A stretch of DNA of 64,000 bases from Scylla paramamosain. Taxonomy: Eukaryota > Arthropoda > Malacostraca > Decapoda > Portunidae. Location of the stretch: contig NC_087192.1 in the NCBI RefSeq assembly GCF_035594125.1, positions 12,866,501 through 12,930,500 of the forward strand, read 5' to 3'. This document shows, one piece after another, positions 25,951-39,323 of the stretch (positions within the stretch are counted from its first letter, which is position 1; each line of letters begins with the position of its first letter). The notes beneath the pieces were generated by a model, which had not been told where the DNA came from, ran no database searches, and worked only from the letters and a program-made list of their open reading frames with translations. The position numbers and the translations under genes were made by a program.

Positions 25951-27048
25951 ATTCAGTATTTTATTACCAAAGAAGCTCAAAAACACTTATAATATACGTT
26001 TTTGGTAATGTTGTTCTGTTTTTTTTATATTCTGTATAGATTGTTGTATCTAACATGAGGAAAAATCCCATATGTTTGGTTAATTTGTGTGCATTTTGGC
26101 GTTCTTTTTTTTTGGTTCTTTTAAAACTATAAAACACTCATTATACACGTTTCTCGTAATGTCCTTTTGTTTCCTAATATAGAGTGCTTTATATCCATTT
26201 TTGCATTTTTTTGTAGGTAACAAGCTCAAAAATACTCAAAATATATCTTTTTGGTAATGTTATTCTATTTCTTCATAAAGGTTGGTTTGCATCCGCTTTA
26301 GCGTGTTTCTACGTAAAACACTGAAAAGACACGTTTTCAGTAATTTTCTTTTGGATTCACATATTGACTGACTTCCATATTATTTATCGTTTTAGTGCCT
26401 AACATGCTGAAAAACACTGAAAAGATAGGTTTCTGGTAAAGTCGTTTAACTTCCCTATATAGGTGGCTTTGGATGCACTTTAGGGTTTGGTACATAACAA
26501 TCCGAAAAAAAGCTATAAAATAACTCTTTTGGTAATGTTCTTTTTTCCACATAAATTCCCTGAAATTTGGCAGAATTTTGGCATCTCGGTACCTATAAGG
26601 ATAAATAACAAAAAAATAAAAAATAAATAAATAAATAAAAAATCCAATTTTTAAAATTTTTTGTTAATTATTTTTTTTTATCTAAATAAAGAGTGTTATT
26701 TGTGGGTTTTAGCTTTTAGGTACTGAAAAAAATAAAAAAAAAAAACACTCATAATACACGTTTCTCGTAATGTCCTTTCGTTTCCCAAACATAAAGTTCT
26801 TTGCATGTATTTAAGCGTTTTTATAGATATCATGATCAAAAACACTCAAAATACATGTATTTGGTAATATTATTCTGTTTCTTTATAAAATGTATTTTGC
26901 ATGCATTTTAGCGTTTTGGTATGTAAGGCGCTCAAAAACACTTAAAGGCAAGTTCTTGGTAAAATTTGGTTTTATTCCCATGTAATGTGATTGACCTTCC
27001 TTTTAGTGCTTTATTGCGTAACACGTTCAAAAACACTCAAAAGACATG
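25951..27048 (-). repeat. Satellite block, reverse orientation (R4)
   Basis: The first ~150 bp (25951-26110) are also unusual (AATCACGTGATTCAG; TGTATAGATTGTTG) and seem to grade from the diverged island. Ordinary reverse segments B, A, I, H, G, F, E, D and C follow, with an anchor at 26588 and a long TAAA/AAAT tract at 26609-26642. The block ends at the recurrent R-to-F breakpoint near 27041-27067 (GACATGCAAGGCCTCGC). Confidence 0.87.
26609..26642. repeat. (AAAT)n simple repeat in HOR spacer
   Basis: An A-run followed by about five AAAT units inside the segment-G spacer of a reverse-oriented HOR copy. Similar tracts occur at the same HOR position throughout the window. This one is among the longer ones. 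Confidence 0.85.
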
Positions 27049-27067
27049 CAAGGCCTCGCATATGAGG
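27041..27067. repeat. Recurrent R-to-F breakpoint, example copy
   Basis: Reverse D/C (CACTCAAAAGACATG) joined to forward end-of-G (GCAAGGCCTCGCATATGAGG). The two sides share a CATGCA-type word, which may have served as microhomology. Other copies lie at about 8336-8362, 40928-40955, 49688-49716 and 58294-58322. Confidence 0.86.
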
Positions 27068-30000
27068 AAATTAAAGACCTTACCAGAAATCTGTCTTTTG
27101 AGTGTTTTTCAGCATGTTAGGCACCAAAACGATAAATAATAAAGAACTCACTCTATGTGGAGTTCAGGAAATTATATGAAATAAGAACATTATAAAAAAA
27201 GTTAAATTTATCTTTTTTTTCGGACTGTTATGTACCAAACCCCTAAAGTGCATGCAAAGCCACCTATATGGAAAAATTAAACCTCTTTGCCAAAAAACTG
27301 TCTGATGAGTGTTTTTCAGCATGTTAGAACCAACACGATAAAACCCAAGGAAGTCAATCTATATAGGAATCCAACACACAATTACTGAAAACGTGTCTTT
27401 TCGGAGTTTTACGTACATTAACTCTAAAATGGATGCAAACCAACCAAAATGAAGATATAGAATAACATTACCAAAAAGGTATATTTTGAGTGTTTTTGAA
27501 ATTGTTACCTACAAAAAACGCGAAAATGGATGGAAAGCACTCTATATTGGGAAGCAAAAGGACATTACGAGAAACGTGTATAATGAGTGTTTTATAGTTT
27601 AACAAGAACCACAAGGCAAAAAACGCAAAAACTCGTGTATATAAAGAAGTTTCTTACATTCCAAAATGCTGAAACTCATGAATAAGACTTTTAATTGAAA
27701 AACAGAACTATCTTACCAAATGTGAGTATTTTGAGTGTTTTTCACATTCTTAGTTACGAAAATCCGAAATTACAAGTGAAATTAGTTTTTTGTTGGAAAA
27801 AAATGACATTACCAGAAAAGTGTCTTGTGAGTGTTTTAGAGCGTGATATACAACAAAGCACTAAAAAGCAGAACAATCACATTACGTGGGAATAAAACCA
27901 ACTTTTACCAAAAATATGCCTTTAAGTGTTTTTAATTCCTTACATAACAAAACGCTAAAACGCATGCAAAACACCCTTTATGGAAAAACAAAATAATATT
28001 ACCAAAAGCATGAAATTTAAGTGTTTTTGATCATGTTACCTATAAAAACGCTAAAATACATGCAAAGAACCCTATGTTTGTGAAACGAAAGGATATTTCG
28101 AAAATTGTGTATAATGAGAGTTTTTAGGTTCCTTAAGTACCAAAAAGCTAAAACACACAAATAACACTCTTTATAGAGAAAAAAAAAAAATAAAACAAAT
28201 GAATACAAAATTTTTTTTTTTTTTGTTATTCATCTTCATAGGTACCGAGATGCCAAAATTCTGGCAAAATTCAGGGAAATTAGGTAAAGAGAAAAAATTA
28301 TAAAAAAAAAAATAATTATAGCTTTTTTCCGGAGTTATGTACCAAACCCTAAGGTGCATGCAAAGCCACCTATATGGGAAAATTACACAATTTTACCAGA
28401 AATCTGTACCAGAATCAATTTCAACAAAATTACTGAAAACGAGTCTTTTCAGAGATTTACGAAAAAAGCTAAAACAGATGCAAACCAACCAATGTGAAGA
28501 AATAGAATAACATTACCAAAAAGATATATTTTGTGTGTTTTTATGCTTGTTACCTACAAAAAATGCAAAATGGATGGAAAACACTCTATATTAGGAAACA
28601 AAAGAACATTACGAGAAACGTGTATAATTTGTGTTTTATTTTTTAACAAGAACCACAAGGCAATAAACGCAAAAACTTGTGTATCTAGAGAAGTTTCTTA
28701 CATACAAAAATGATGAAATGCATGAACAACACTTTTAATCGAGAAACAGAACTACCCTACCAAATTGTGCATTTTGAGTATTTTTTCATATTCATAGTTA
28801 CGAAATTGCCAAATTACATGCGAAACTAGCTTTATGTGGGAAAAAAATGACATTACCAGAAAAATGTCTTTTGAGTGTTTTTATGCGTGATATGCAACAA
28901 TGCCCTAAAAAGCAGAACAATCACATTACTTGGGAATAAAACCAACTTTTACGAAGAACTTGCCTTTAATTGTTTTTTAACTCCTTACATACCAAAACGC
29001 TAAAACGCATGTAAAAACACCCTTTATGGAGAAACAGAATAACATTATCAAAAATATGTATTTTGAGTGTTTTTGATCATGTTACCTATAAAAACGCTTA
29101 AATACATGTAAAGAACCCCATGTTTGTATAAGAAAAGGACATTACGAAAATCATGTATTATGAGTGTTCCTTAAGTACCAAAAAGCTAAAACTCACAAAT
29201 AATACTTTATAGAGAAAAAAAAATCTTCATAGGTACCGAGATACCAAATTCTGGAAAAATGCAGGGAAATTTTGGAAAAAAAAATCATTATGAAAAAAAA
29301 TATCTTAGCTTTTTTCCGGAGTTATGTTCCAAAACCTGAAGTGCATGCAAAGCCACCTATATGGAGAAATTACTCGAATTTACCAGAAACCTGTCTTTTG
29401 AGTGTTTTTTTCAGCAATTTCAACAATATTACCGAAAACGTGTCTTTTCAGTGATTTATGTAGAAAAACGCTAAAACGAATGCAAACCAACCAATATGAA
29501 GAAATAGAATAACATTACCAAAAAGATATATTTTTATGTGTTTTTGAACTTGTTACCAACAAAAAATTTCGAAAATGGATGAAACGCTCTCTATATTAGG
29601 AAAGAAAAAATCATTACAAGAAATGTGTATAATGAGTGTTTTATAGTTTCACAAGAACTACAAGGCAAAAAACTCAAAAACTCGTGTACATAAAGAAGTT
29701 TCCTACACACCAAAATACTGAGACTCATGAATAACACTTTTAATTGAGAAACAGAACTACCTTACCAAATGTGTGTATTAAAGAAGTTTCTTACATAAAA
29801 AAAATACTGAAGCTCATGAATAACACTTTTAATTAAAAAACAGAACAACCTTACTAAATGCTTGTATTTTGAGTGTTTTTCACATTTTTAGTTACCAAAA
29901 CCCCAAATTCCATGCGGGAAAAAAATAATATTACCAGAAAATGTCTTTCGAGTGTTTTTGAGAGTGTTAGGCAATAAACCACTAAAAAGCAGGGCAATCA

Positions 30001-30300
30001 CATTACATGGGAATAAAACCAACTTTTACCAAGAACTTGCTTTTAGGTGTTTTTGAGCTCATTACATACCAAAACGCTAAAATGCATGCAAAACACCTTT
30101 TATGGACAAAAAGAATAACATTACCAAAAACATGTATTTAAATACATGCAAAGAACCTTATGTTTGGGAAACGAAAGGACATTACGAGAAATATGTATTA
30201 TGAGTGTTTTTAAGTTCCTTAAGTATTAAAAAGCTAAAACCCACAAATAACTCTCTTTATTTAGAAAAAACTAAATAAATAAAAAATGAAAAAAAATAGT

Positions 30301-30330
30301 ATTTATTTATTTATTTATTTATTTATTTTT
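30301..30330. repeat. (TTTA)n simple repeat in HOR spacer
   Basis: A nearly pure ATTT array of about seven units in the segment-G spacer of a forward copy, just before a degenerate anchor (ATAGATATTGAG). It is the cleanest tetranucleotide tract in the window and a likely length polymorphism. Confidence 0.88.
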
Positions 30331-33317
30331 TGTTAATCATCTTCATAGATATTGAGATGCCAAAATTCTGGGGAAATTCCGGGCTATTATATGATAAAAG
30401 AAAATTATCAAAAAAGTAATTTTAGTTATTCTTTTTCGGACTGGTATATACCAAACCCTAAAGTGCATGCAAAGCCTCCTATATGAGGAAATTAAACGAC
30501 CTTAAAAAAAATCTGTCTTTTGAGTGCTTTTCAGAATGTTAGGCACCAAAAAGATAAATAAATAAGGAACTCACTTTATATGGGAATCCAAAACAAAATT
30601 ACTGAAAACGTGTCTTCCCAGTGTTTTACGTAGAAAAACGTATGGATGCAAATGGATGCAAACCAACCAATATCAAGAAATAGAAAAAACATTACCAAAA
30701 AGGTATATTTTGAGTGTTTTTGAGCTTGTTACCTACAAAAAAATGCTAAAATTGATACAAAGCACTCTATATTGGGAAACAGAGGGACATTGCGAGAAAA
30801 GTGTATAAAGACTGTATTATAGTTCAAAAGAACAACAAGGCAAAAAACGCAAAAACACGTGTATATGGAAAAGTTTCCTATATACTAAAATGATGAAACT
30901 CATGAATAACACTCTTAATTGAGAAACAGAACAACCTTACCAAATTCGTGTGTTTTGAGTGTTTTTTCACATTCTTAGTCACTAAAAACGCAAATTTCAT
31001 GCGAAACCAGATTTATATGGGAAAACATGACATTTCTAGAAAATATCCTATGAATGTTTTTGAGCGTGATAGGCAATCAAGCACTAAAAAGCAGGGCAAT
31101 CACTATTCATTGGAATAAAACCAATTTTTACCAAGAACTTGCCTTTAAATGTTTTTGAGCTCCTTATATACAAAACCGCTAAAACGCATGCAAAACAAAC
31201 TTTATGGAGAAACAGAATAACATTACCAAAAACATGTAATTTGTGTGTATTTTATCATGTTATCTCTAAAAAACGCTTAAATACATGCAAAGAACATTAT
31301 GTTTGGGACACAGAAGGACATTACGAAAAACGTGGATTATGAGTGTTTTTTTTAAGTTCCCTAAGTACCAAAAAGCTAAAATCCACAAATAACACTCTTT
31401 ATTTAGAAAAAAAAAGGAATTTTTTTATTTTCATCTTCATAGGTACCGAGATGCCAAAATTCTGGGAAAATTCAGGAAAATTTTATGAAACAAAGAATAT
31501 TATCAAAAAAGTTAATTTTACCTTTTTTTTTCGGAATGTTATGTACCAAACCCTAAAGTGCATGCAAAGCCTCTTATATGAGGAAATTAAACGACCTTAC
31601 CAGAAATCTGTCTTTTGAGTGTTTTCAGCATGTTAGGCACCAAAACGATAAATAATAAGGAACTCACTCTATATGGGAATCCAAAACAAAATTACTGAAA
31701 ATGTATCTTCTCAGTGTTTTACGTAGAAAAACGCAAAAACTCGTGTATATAAAGAAGTTTCTTAGATACAAAAATGCTGAAACTCATGATTAACACTCTT
31801 AATTGAGAAACAGAATAACTTTACTAAATGCGTGTATTTTCAGTGCTTTTCACCTTTTTAGTTACCAAAATCCCAAATTGCATGGGAAACCAGCTTTATG
31901 TAAGAAAAAAAAATGACATTACGAGAAAAGTGTCTATTGAGTGTTTTTAAGCGTAATAGGGAATAGAGCACTAAAAACCAGGGGAATCACTTTACATGGC
32001 AATAAAATAAATTTTTACGAAGAACTTGCCTTTAAGTGTTTTCAGGTCCTTATGTACTAAAACGCTAAAACGCATGCAAAACACACTTTATGGAAAAAGA
32101 GAATAACACTACCAAAAACATACATTTTGCATGTTTTTGGCAAAATTTGGGCAAAATTCAAGAAATTAAGAGTCAATTATCAAAAAAGTTAATTTTACCT
32201 TTTTTTTCGTACTGTTATGTACGAAACCCTAAAGTGCATGCAAAGCAGCCTATATGGGGAAATTAAACGTCTTTGCCAGAAAACTGTCTTATGAGTGTTT
32301 TTCAGCTTGTTAGGCACCATGACGGTAAATAACATGGGAATCTAAAACAAAATTACTGAAAACGTGTCTTTTCGGTGTTTTACGTAGAAAAACGCTTAAA
32401 CGGATGCAAAACCAACCAATAAGAAGAAATAAAACTACATTACCAAAAAGGTACATTTTGAGTGTTTTTGAGCTTGTTACCTACAAAAAAACGCGAAAAT
32501 GGATGCAAAGCACTCCCTATTGGGAAACAAAAGGACATTACGAGAAACGTGTATAATGAGTGTCTTATTATTTTTGAGCAAAAGAACTTGTGGTTCACAA
32601 GAACTACAAGGCAAAAAACGCAAAAAATTCGTGTATATAAAGAAGTTTCTTAGATACCAATATGCTGAAACTCATGAATAACAATATTAATTGAGAAACA
32701 GACTAACCTTACCAAATGCGTGTATTTTGAGTGTTTTTCACATTCTTAGTTAGCAAAACCCTAAAATAGAACGCGAATCTATGTTGGAAAAAAAAATGAC
32801 ATTACCAAAAGTGCCTTTTGAGTGTTTTTGAGCGTTTTAGACAATAAATTATAAAAAAAAAAAAACAGGGCACATTACATGGGAATAAAACCAACTTTTA
32901 CCAAGAACTTGCCTTGAAGTGTTTTTGACCTCCTTACAAACCAAAACGCATGCAAAAAACTCCTTAATGGAGAAGCAAAATAACATTACTAAAAACATGT
33001 GTTTTAAGTCCTTTTGATCATGTTATCTATAAAAACGCTTAAATACATGCAAAGAACCCTATGTTTGGGAAACGAAAGGACATCACGAGAAACATGTATT
33101 AGGGCCGTTTTTAAATTCCTTAAGTAACAAAACGTTAAAACCCATAAATAACACTCTTTATAGAGAAAAAATAAATAAAAAAATAGCTTTTTTATATTGA
33201 TTTTCATAGGTACCAAGATGCCAAAATTCTGCCAAAATTCAGAGAATTTATGTGGAAAAAAGAACATTATCAAAAAAGTCAATTATAGCTCTTTTTCGGA
33301 TTTTTATGTTCCAAACC

Positions 33318-35215
33318 CTAAAGTGCATGCCACCTATATAAGGAAGTTAAACGACTTTACCAGAAACCTGTCTTTTCAGTGTTTTCCAGCATGTTAGGCA
33401 CCAAAACGATAAATAATATGGAAGTCAGTCAATATGTGAATCCAAAACAAAATTACTGGAAACGTGTCTTTTCAGTGTTTTACGTAGAAAAACGCTGAAA
33501 CAGATGCAAACCAACAAATATGAAGAAATAGAATAACATTACCAAAAAGGGTTTTTTAGCTTTTTACCTACAAAAGACGCGCAAATGGATGGAAAGCACT
33601 CTATATTGGGAAGCAAAAGGACATTACGAGAAACGTGTATAATGAGTGTTTTATAGTTTCACAAGAACCACAATGCAAAAAACGCAAAAACTCGTGTATA
33701 TAGAGAAGTTTCTTACATACCAAAACGCTAAAACTCATGAATAACACTTAATTGAAAAACAGAACTACCTTACCAAATGTGTGTATTTTGAGTGTTTTTC
33801 ACATTCTTAGTTACGAAAATCCCAAATTACATGCAAAACTACCTTTATGGGGGAAAAAAAATGAAATTACCAGAAAAGTGTCTTTTGAGTGTTTTTTTTT
33901 AGCGTTATATGCAACAAAACACTAAAAAGCAGAACAATCACATTACATTGGAATAAAACCAAATTTTACGAAGAACTTGCCTTTAAGTGTTTTTTAACTC
34001 CTTACATACCAAAACGCTAAACACATGCAAAACAACCTTTATGAAGAAACAGAATAACATTACGAAAAACATATATTTTGATTGTTTTTGATAATGTTAC
34101 CTATAAAATCGCTTAAATACATGCAAAGAACCCTATGTTTGTGAAACGAAAGGACATTACGAAAATCGTGTATTATGAGTATTTTTAAGTTCCTTAAGTA
34201 CCAAAAATCTAAAACCCACAAATAACACTCTTTATAGAGAAAAAATAGATTTTTTTTTTGTTATTCATCTTCATACGTAACGAGATGCCAAAATTTTGAG
34301 AAAATTCAGGGAAATTATGTGAAAAAAAAACATAAAAAAAATGATTTTAGCTTTTTCCGGAGTTATGTACGAAACCCGGAAGTGCATGCAAAGCCACCTA
34401 TATGGGGATATTACACGACTTTACAAGAAACGTGTCTTTGGGTGTTTTCAGCAATTTCAACAGTATTATTGAAAACGTGTCTTTTCAGTTTTAGCGTAGA
34501 AAACTAAAACGGATGCAAACCAACCAATATGAAGAAATAGAATAACATTACAAAAAAGTTGAGTGTTTTTGAGCTTGTTACCTACAAAAAACGCAAAAAT
34601 GAATGCAAAGCAGTCTATATTGGGAAACAAGAGGATATTACAAGAAAATTGTATAATGAATGTATTAATAGTTTTCAAAAACCATAAAAACGCAAAACTC
34701 GTATATATGGAGAAGTTTCTTAGATACCAAAATGCTGAAACTCATGAATAACACTCTTAATTGAGAAACAGAACAATTTTAGGATGTGAGTGTATTTTGA
34801 GTGTTTTTTTTTCACATTCTTAGTGGTCCAACCCCAAATTACATGCGAAACTGTGGAAAAAAAAAGAAATTACTAGAAAAGTGTCTTTTTAGTGTTTTTC
34901 AGCGTGTTAGGCAATAAAACATTAAAAAGCAGGGCAATCACATTACATGGGAATATAACCAACTTTTACCAAGAATTTGCCTTTAAGTTTTTTTGAGCTC
35001 CTTACATACTAAAACGCTAAAACCCATGGAAAACACCGTGTGGAAAAACAGAATAACATTATCAAAAACATGTATTTTGAGTGTTTTTGAGCTTGTTACC
35101 AATAAAAACGCCTAAATACATGCAAAGAACCCTATGTTTGGGAATAAAAGGACTTTACGAGGAATGTGTATTATGAGTGTTTATAAGTTCATTAAGTACC
35201 AAAAATCTAAAACCC
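33318..35215 (+). repeat. Segmental duplicate, right copy (partner 18350-20260)
   Basis: Same variant series as the left copy. Its first part also has an inverted relative at about 52980-53680: GTGGCATGCACTTTAG near 53560 is the reverse complement of the rare form at 33318-33335. The family of this segment thus exists in both orientations. Confidence 0.78.
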
Positions 35216-38200
35216 ACAAATAACACTCTTTATACAGAAAAAAATAAATAAAAATAAATTTAAAAAATAACATTTTTTTTATTGATCTTCATAGGCAACG
35301 AGATGCCAAAATTCTGGCAAAATTCAGGAAAATTACGTGAAAAAAGAATATTATGAAAGAGGTTAATTTTAGCTTTTTTTTCGGACTGTTATATACCAAA
35401 CCCTAAAGTGTATCCAAAGCCACCTATATAGGGAAATTAAACGACTTTACAAGAAACCTGTCTTTTGAGTGTTTTTCAGCATGTTAGGCATCAAAACGAT
35501 AAATAACATGGAAGTCACTCTATATGGGAATCCAAAAATTACTGAAAACGTGTCTTTTCTGTGTTTACGTAGAAAAACGCTAAACACGGATGGAAACCAA
35601 CCAATATGAAGAAATAGAATAACATTACCAAAAAAGTATATTTTGAGTGTTTTTGATCATGTTACCTATAAAAACGCTTCAATACATGTAAAGAACCTTA
35701 TCTTTAGGAAACAAAAGGACATTACGAGAAACGAGTATTATGAGTGTTTTTACGTTCCTTAAGTACCAAAAAAGCTTAAACCCACAAATAACACTCTTTA
35801 GAGAGAAAAATTAAATAAATGAAAAAATACCATTTTTTTTTTATTGATCTTCATAGGTAACGAGATGCCAAAATTCTGGCAAAATTCAGGGAAATTATGT
35901 GAAAAAAGAATATCATAAAAGTTAATTTTAGCTTTTTTTCAGACCGCTATCTACCAAACCCTAAAGTGCATGTAGAGCCACCTATATGGGGAAATTAAAC
36001 GACTTTACCTGAAACCTGTCTTTTGCCTGTTTTTCAGTATGTTAGGCACCAAAACAATAAATAATATGGAAATCACTCTGTATGGGAATCCAAAACAAAA
36101 TTACTGAAAACGTGTCTTTTCAGTGTTTTACGTAGAAAAACGCTAAAAAGAAAGCAAATCAACCAATATCATGAAATAAGATAATATTAGAAAAAAAGGT
36201 ATTTTTTGTGTTTTGAGCGAAAATGGATGCAAATCTCTCTATATTGGGAAACAAAAGGACATTTAGAGAAAAGTGTATAATGATTGTTTTATAGTTTCAC
36301 AAGAACCAAAAGACAAAAAACGCAAAAACTCGTGTATATTGAGAAGTTTCTTACATACCAAAATGCTAAAACTCATGAATAACACTTTTAATTGAGAAAC
36401 AGAACTACCTTACAAAATGTATGTATTTTGAGTGTCTTTCACATTCTTAGTTACGAAAATCCCAAATTACATGCGAAACTAACTTTATGTGAGAAAAAAA
36501 TGACATTATCAGAAAAGTGTCTTTTGAGTGTTTTTGAGCGTGATATGCAAAAAAAGCACTAAAAAGCAGAATAATCACATTATATAGGAATAGAACTAAC
36601 TTTTACGAAGAACTTGCGTTTAAATGATTTTAACTCCTTACATACCAAAACGCTAAAACGCACGCAAAACACCCTTTATGGAGAAACAGAATAACATTAC
36701 CAAAAACATGTATTTTGAGTGTTTTTGATCATATTACCTATAAAAATGCTTAAATACATGCAAAGAACCCTATGTCTGTGAAATGAAAGGACATAAAAAA
36801 AGAATTAGCTTTTTTCTGGAATTATGTACCAAACCCAGAAGTGCATGCAAAGCCACCTATATGGGGAAATTACACGACTTTACCAGAAATCTGTCTTTTG
36901 AGTGTTTTTCAGATATTTCAACAATATTACTAAAAACGTGTCTTTTCAGTGATTTACGAAGAAAAACCCTAAAACGGATGCAAACCAACCAATATGAAGA
37001 AATAGAATAACTTTACCAAAAAGATATATTTTGAGTGTTTTTCAACTTGTTACCTAGAAAAAATGCGAAAATGGATGGAAAGTACTCAATATTGGGAAAC
37101 AAAAGAACATTACGAGAAACGTGTACAATGAGTGTTTTATAGTTTCATACGAACCACAAGGCAAAAAACTCAAAAAACTAGATATTACCAAAAAATTGTC
37201 TTTTGAGTGTTTTTGAGCGTGATATGCAACAAAGCACTAAAAAGCAGAACAATCATATTACATGGGAATAAAACCAACTTTTACGAAGAACTTGCCTTTA
37301 AGGTTTTTTTTTTAACTCCTTACATACCAAAACGCAAAAACGCATGCAAAAACACCCTTTTATGGAGAAACAGAGTAACATTACCGAAAACATGTATTTT
37401 GAGTGTTTTTGATCATGTTATTTATAAAAACGCTTAAATACATGCAAAGAACCTTATGTTTGGGGATCGAAAGGACATTACGAGAAACGTGTATTATGAG
37501 TGTTTTTAATTTCCTTAAGTACTAAAAAAGCTAAAACCCACAAATAAAGCTCTTTATAGAGAAAAAAAATAAATAAATACATTTTTTTTTTTGTCATTCA
37601 TCTTCATAGGTACTAAGATGCAAAAATTCTGGTAATATTCTTTGGGAATCGAAAACAAAATTACTGAAAACGTGTTTTTTCGGTGTTTAACGTAGAAAAA
37701 CGTTAAAACGGATGCAAACCAACCAATATGAAGAAATACAATAACATTACCAAAAAGGTATATTTTGAGTGTTTTTGAGCTTGTTACCTAGAAAAAACGC
37801 GAAAATGAATGGAAAGCACTCCCTATTGGGAAAGAAAAGGACATTACAAGAAACGTCTATAATGAGTGTCTTTTCATATTCGGGCAAAAGAACTTGTGGT
37901 TCACAAGAACCACACGGCAAAAAGCGCATAAAGTCGTGTATATAAAGAAGTTTCTTAGACACCAAAATGCTGAAACTTATTGATAACAGTCTTAATTCAG
38001 AACCAGAACAACATTACCAAATTTTGAGTGTTTTTTTCACATTCTTTGCAAAACCTCAAATAGCATGTGAAACTAGCTTTATGAGGGAAAAAAATGACAT
38101 TACCAGAAGTGCGTTTTGAGTGTTTTTGAGCGTGTTAGGCAATAAAGCACTAAAAAGCAGGGCAATCATATTACATTGGAATAAAACCAACTTTTACAAA

Positions 38201-39323
38201 GAACTTGCCTTGAAGTGTTTTTCAGCTCCTTACATACCAAATCGCTAAAACGCATGCAAAACACTCCTTTATGGAGAAGCAGAATAAAATTACCAAAAAC
38301 AAGTGTTTTTGAGTGTTTTTTTTATCATGTTACCTATAAAAACGCTTAAATACATGCAAAGATCCCTATATTTGGGAAACGAAAGGACATTACGAGAAAT
38401 GTGTTTCATGAATGTTTTTAAGTTGCTTAAGTACCAAAACGTTAAAACCTACAAATAACACTTTTTATTAAGAAAAAATTTAAATAAATAAAAAAATAGC
38501 ATTTTTATTTTTATGTTATTCATGTTAATAGGTACCAAGATGCCAATATTCTGCCAAAATTCAGGGAAATTATGTCGAAAAAAGAACATTATTGGAAAAG
38601 TTAATTATACCTTTTTTTTTGGAGTTATATACCAAACCATAAAGTGTATGCAAAGCCACCTATTTGGGAAAATTTAACGTCTTTACAAGAAACCTGTCTT
38701 TTGAGTGTTTTTACGCATGTTAGGCACCAAAACGATATATAATATTAAAGTCACTCTATATGGAAATCCGAAACAAAATTATTGAAAACGTGTCTTTTAA
38801 AAGATTTACGTAGAAAATCGCTAAAATGGATGCAAACCAACCAATATGAAAAAATAGAATAATATTACCAGAAAAATATATTTTGTGTGTGTTTGAGCTT
38901 GTTATATAAAAAAAAAAACGCAAAAATGGATGCAAAGCACTGTATATTAGGAAAAAAAGATATAACGAGAAACGTGTATAATGAGTGTTTTATAGTTTCA
39001 CCAGAATCACAAGGCAAACAACGCAAAAATTCGTCTGTGTAGAGAAGTTTCTAAGATACATAAATGCTGAAACACTCTTAATCAAGAAACAGAACAACCT
39101 CACTAAATGCGTGTATTTTGAGTGTTTTTTTTTACATTCTTAGTTAGCAAAACCGCAAATTCCATGCGAAACTAACTTTATGTTGGAAAAAAATGACATT
39201 ACCAGAAAAAGTGTCTTTGAGTGTTTTTGAGCGTGTTAGGCAATAAAGCACTAAAAAGCAGGGCAATCACATTACATGGGAATAAAACCAACTTTTACGA
39301 AGAACTTGCCTTTTAGTGTTTTT

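Larger units (their letters stand above)
27049..39323 (+). repeat. Satellite block, forward orientation (F3), ~11 HOR copies
   Basis: Forward HOR copies with anchors at 28241, 29232, 30348 (degenerate, AGATAT), 31442, 33209, 34276 (CGTAAC), 35294 (GGCAAC), 35856, 37609 and 38531. Type III short-H copies: 28241, 29232, 34276, and a copy near 36910 that has lost its anchor. Internal junctions: H to G at 27160; I to B near 31730; E to G near 32140 (TTTTTGGCAAAATTTGG); F to G near 36795. The 562-bp spacing from 35294 to 35856 marks a half-length copy. The block ends at the recurrent F-to-R breakpoint. Confidence 0.9.

Noticed and set aside
30301..30330. Poly-A tail of a processed pseudogene or SINE
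   Set aside because: A/T tracts recur at the same place in every HOR unit and are flanked on both sides by the same satellite. They are an internal spacer of segment G.
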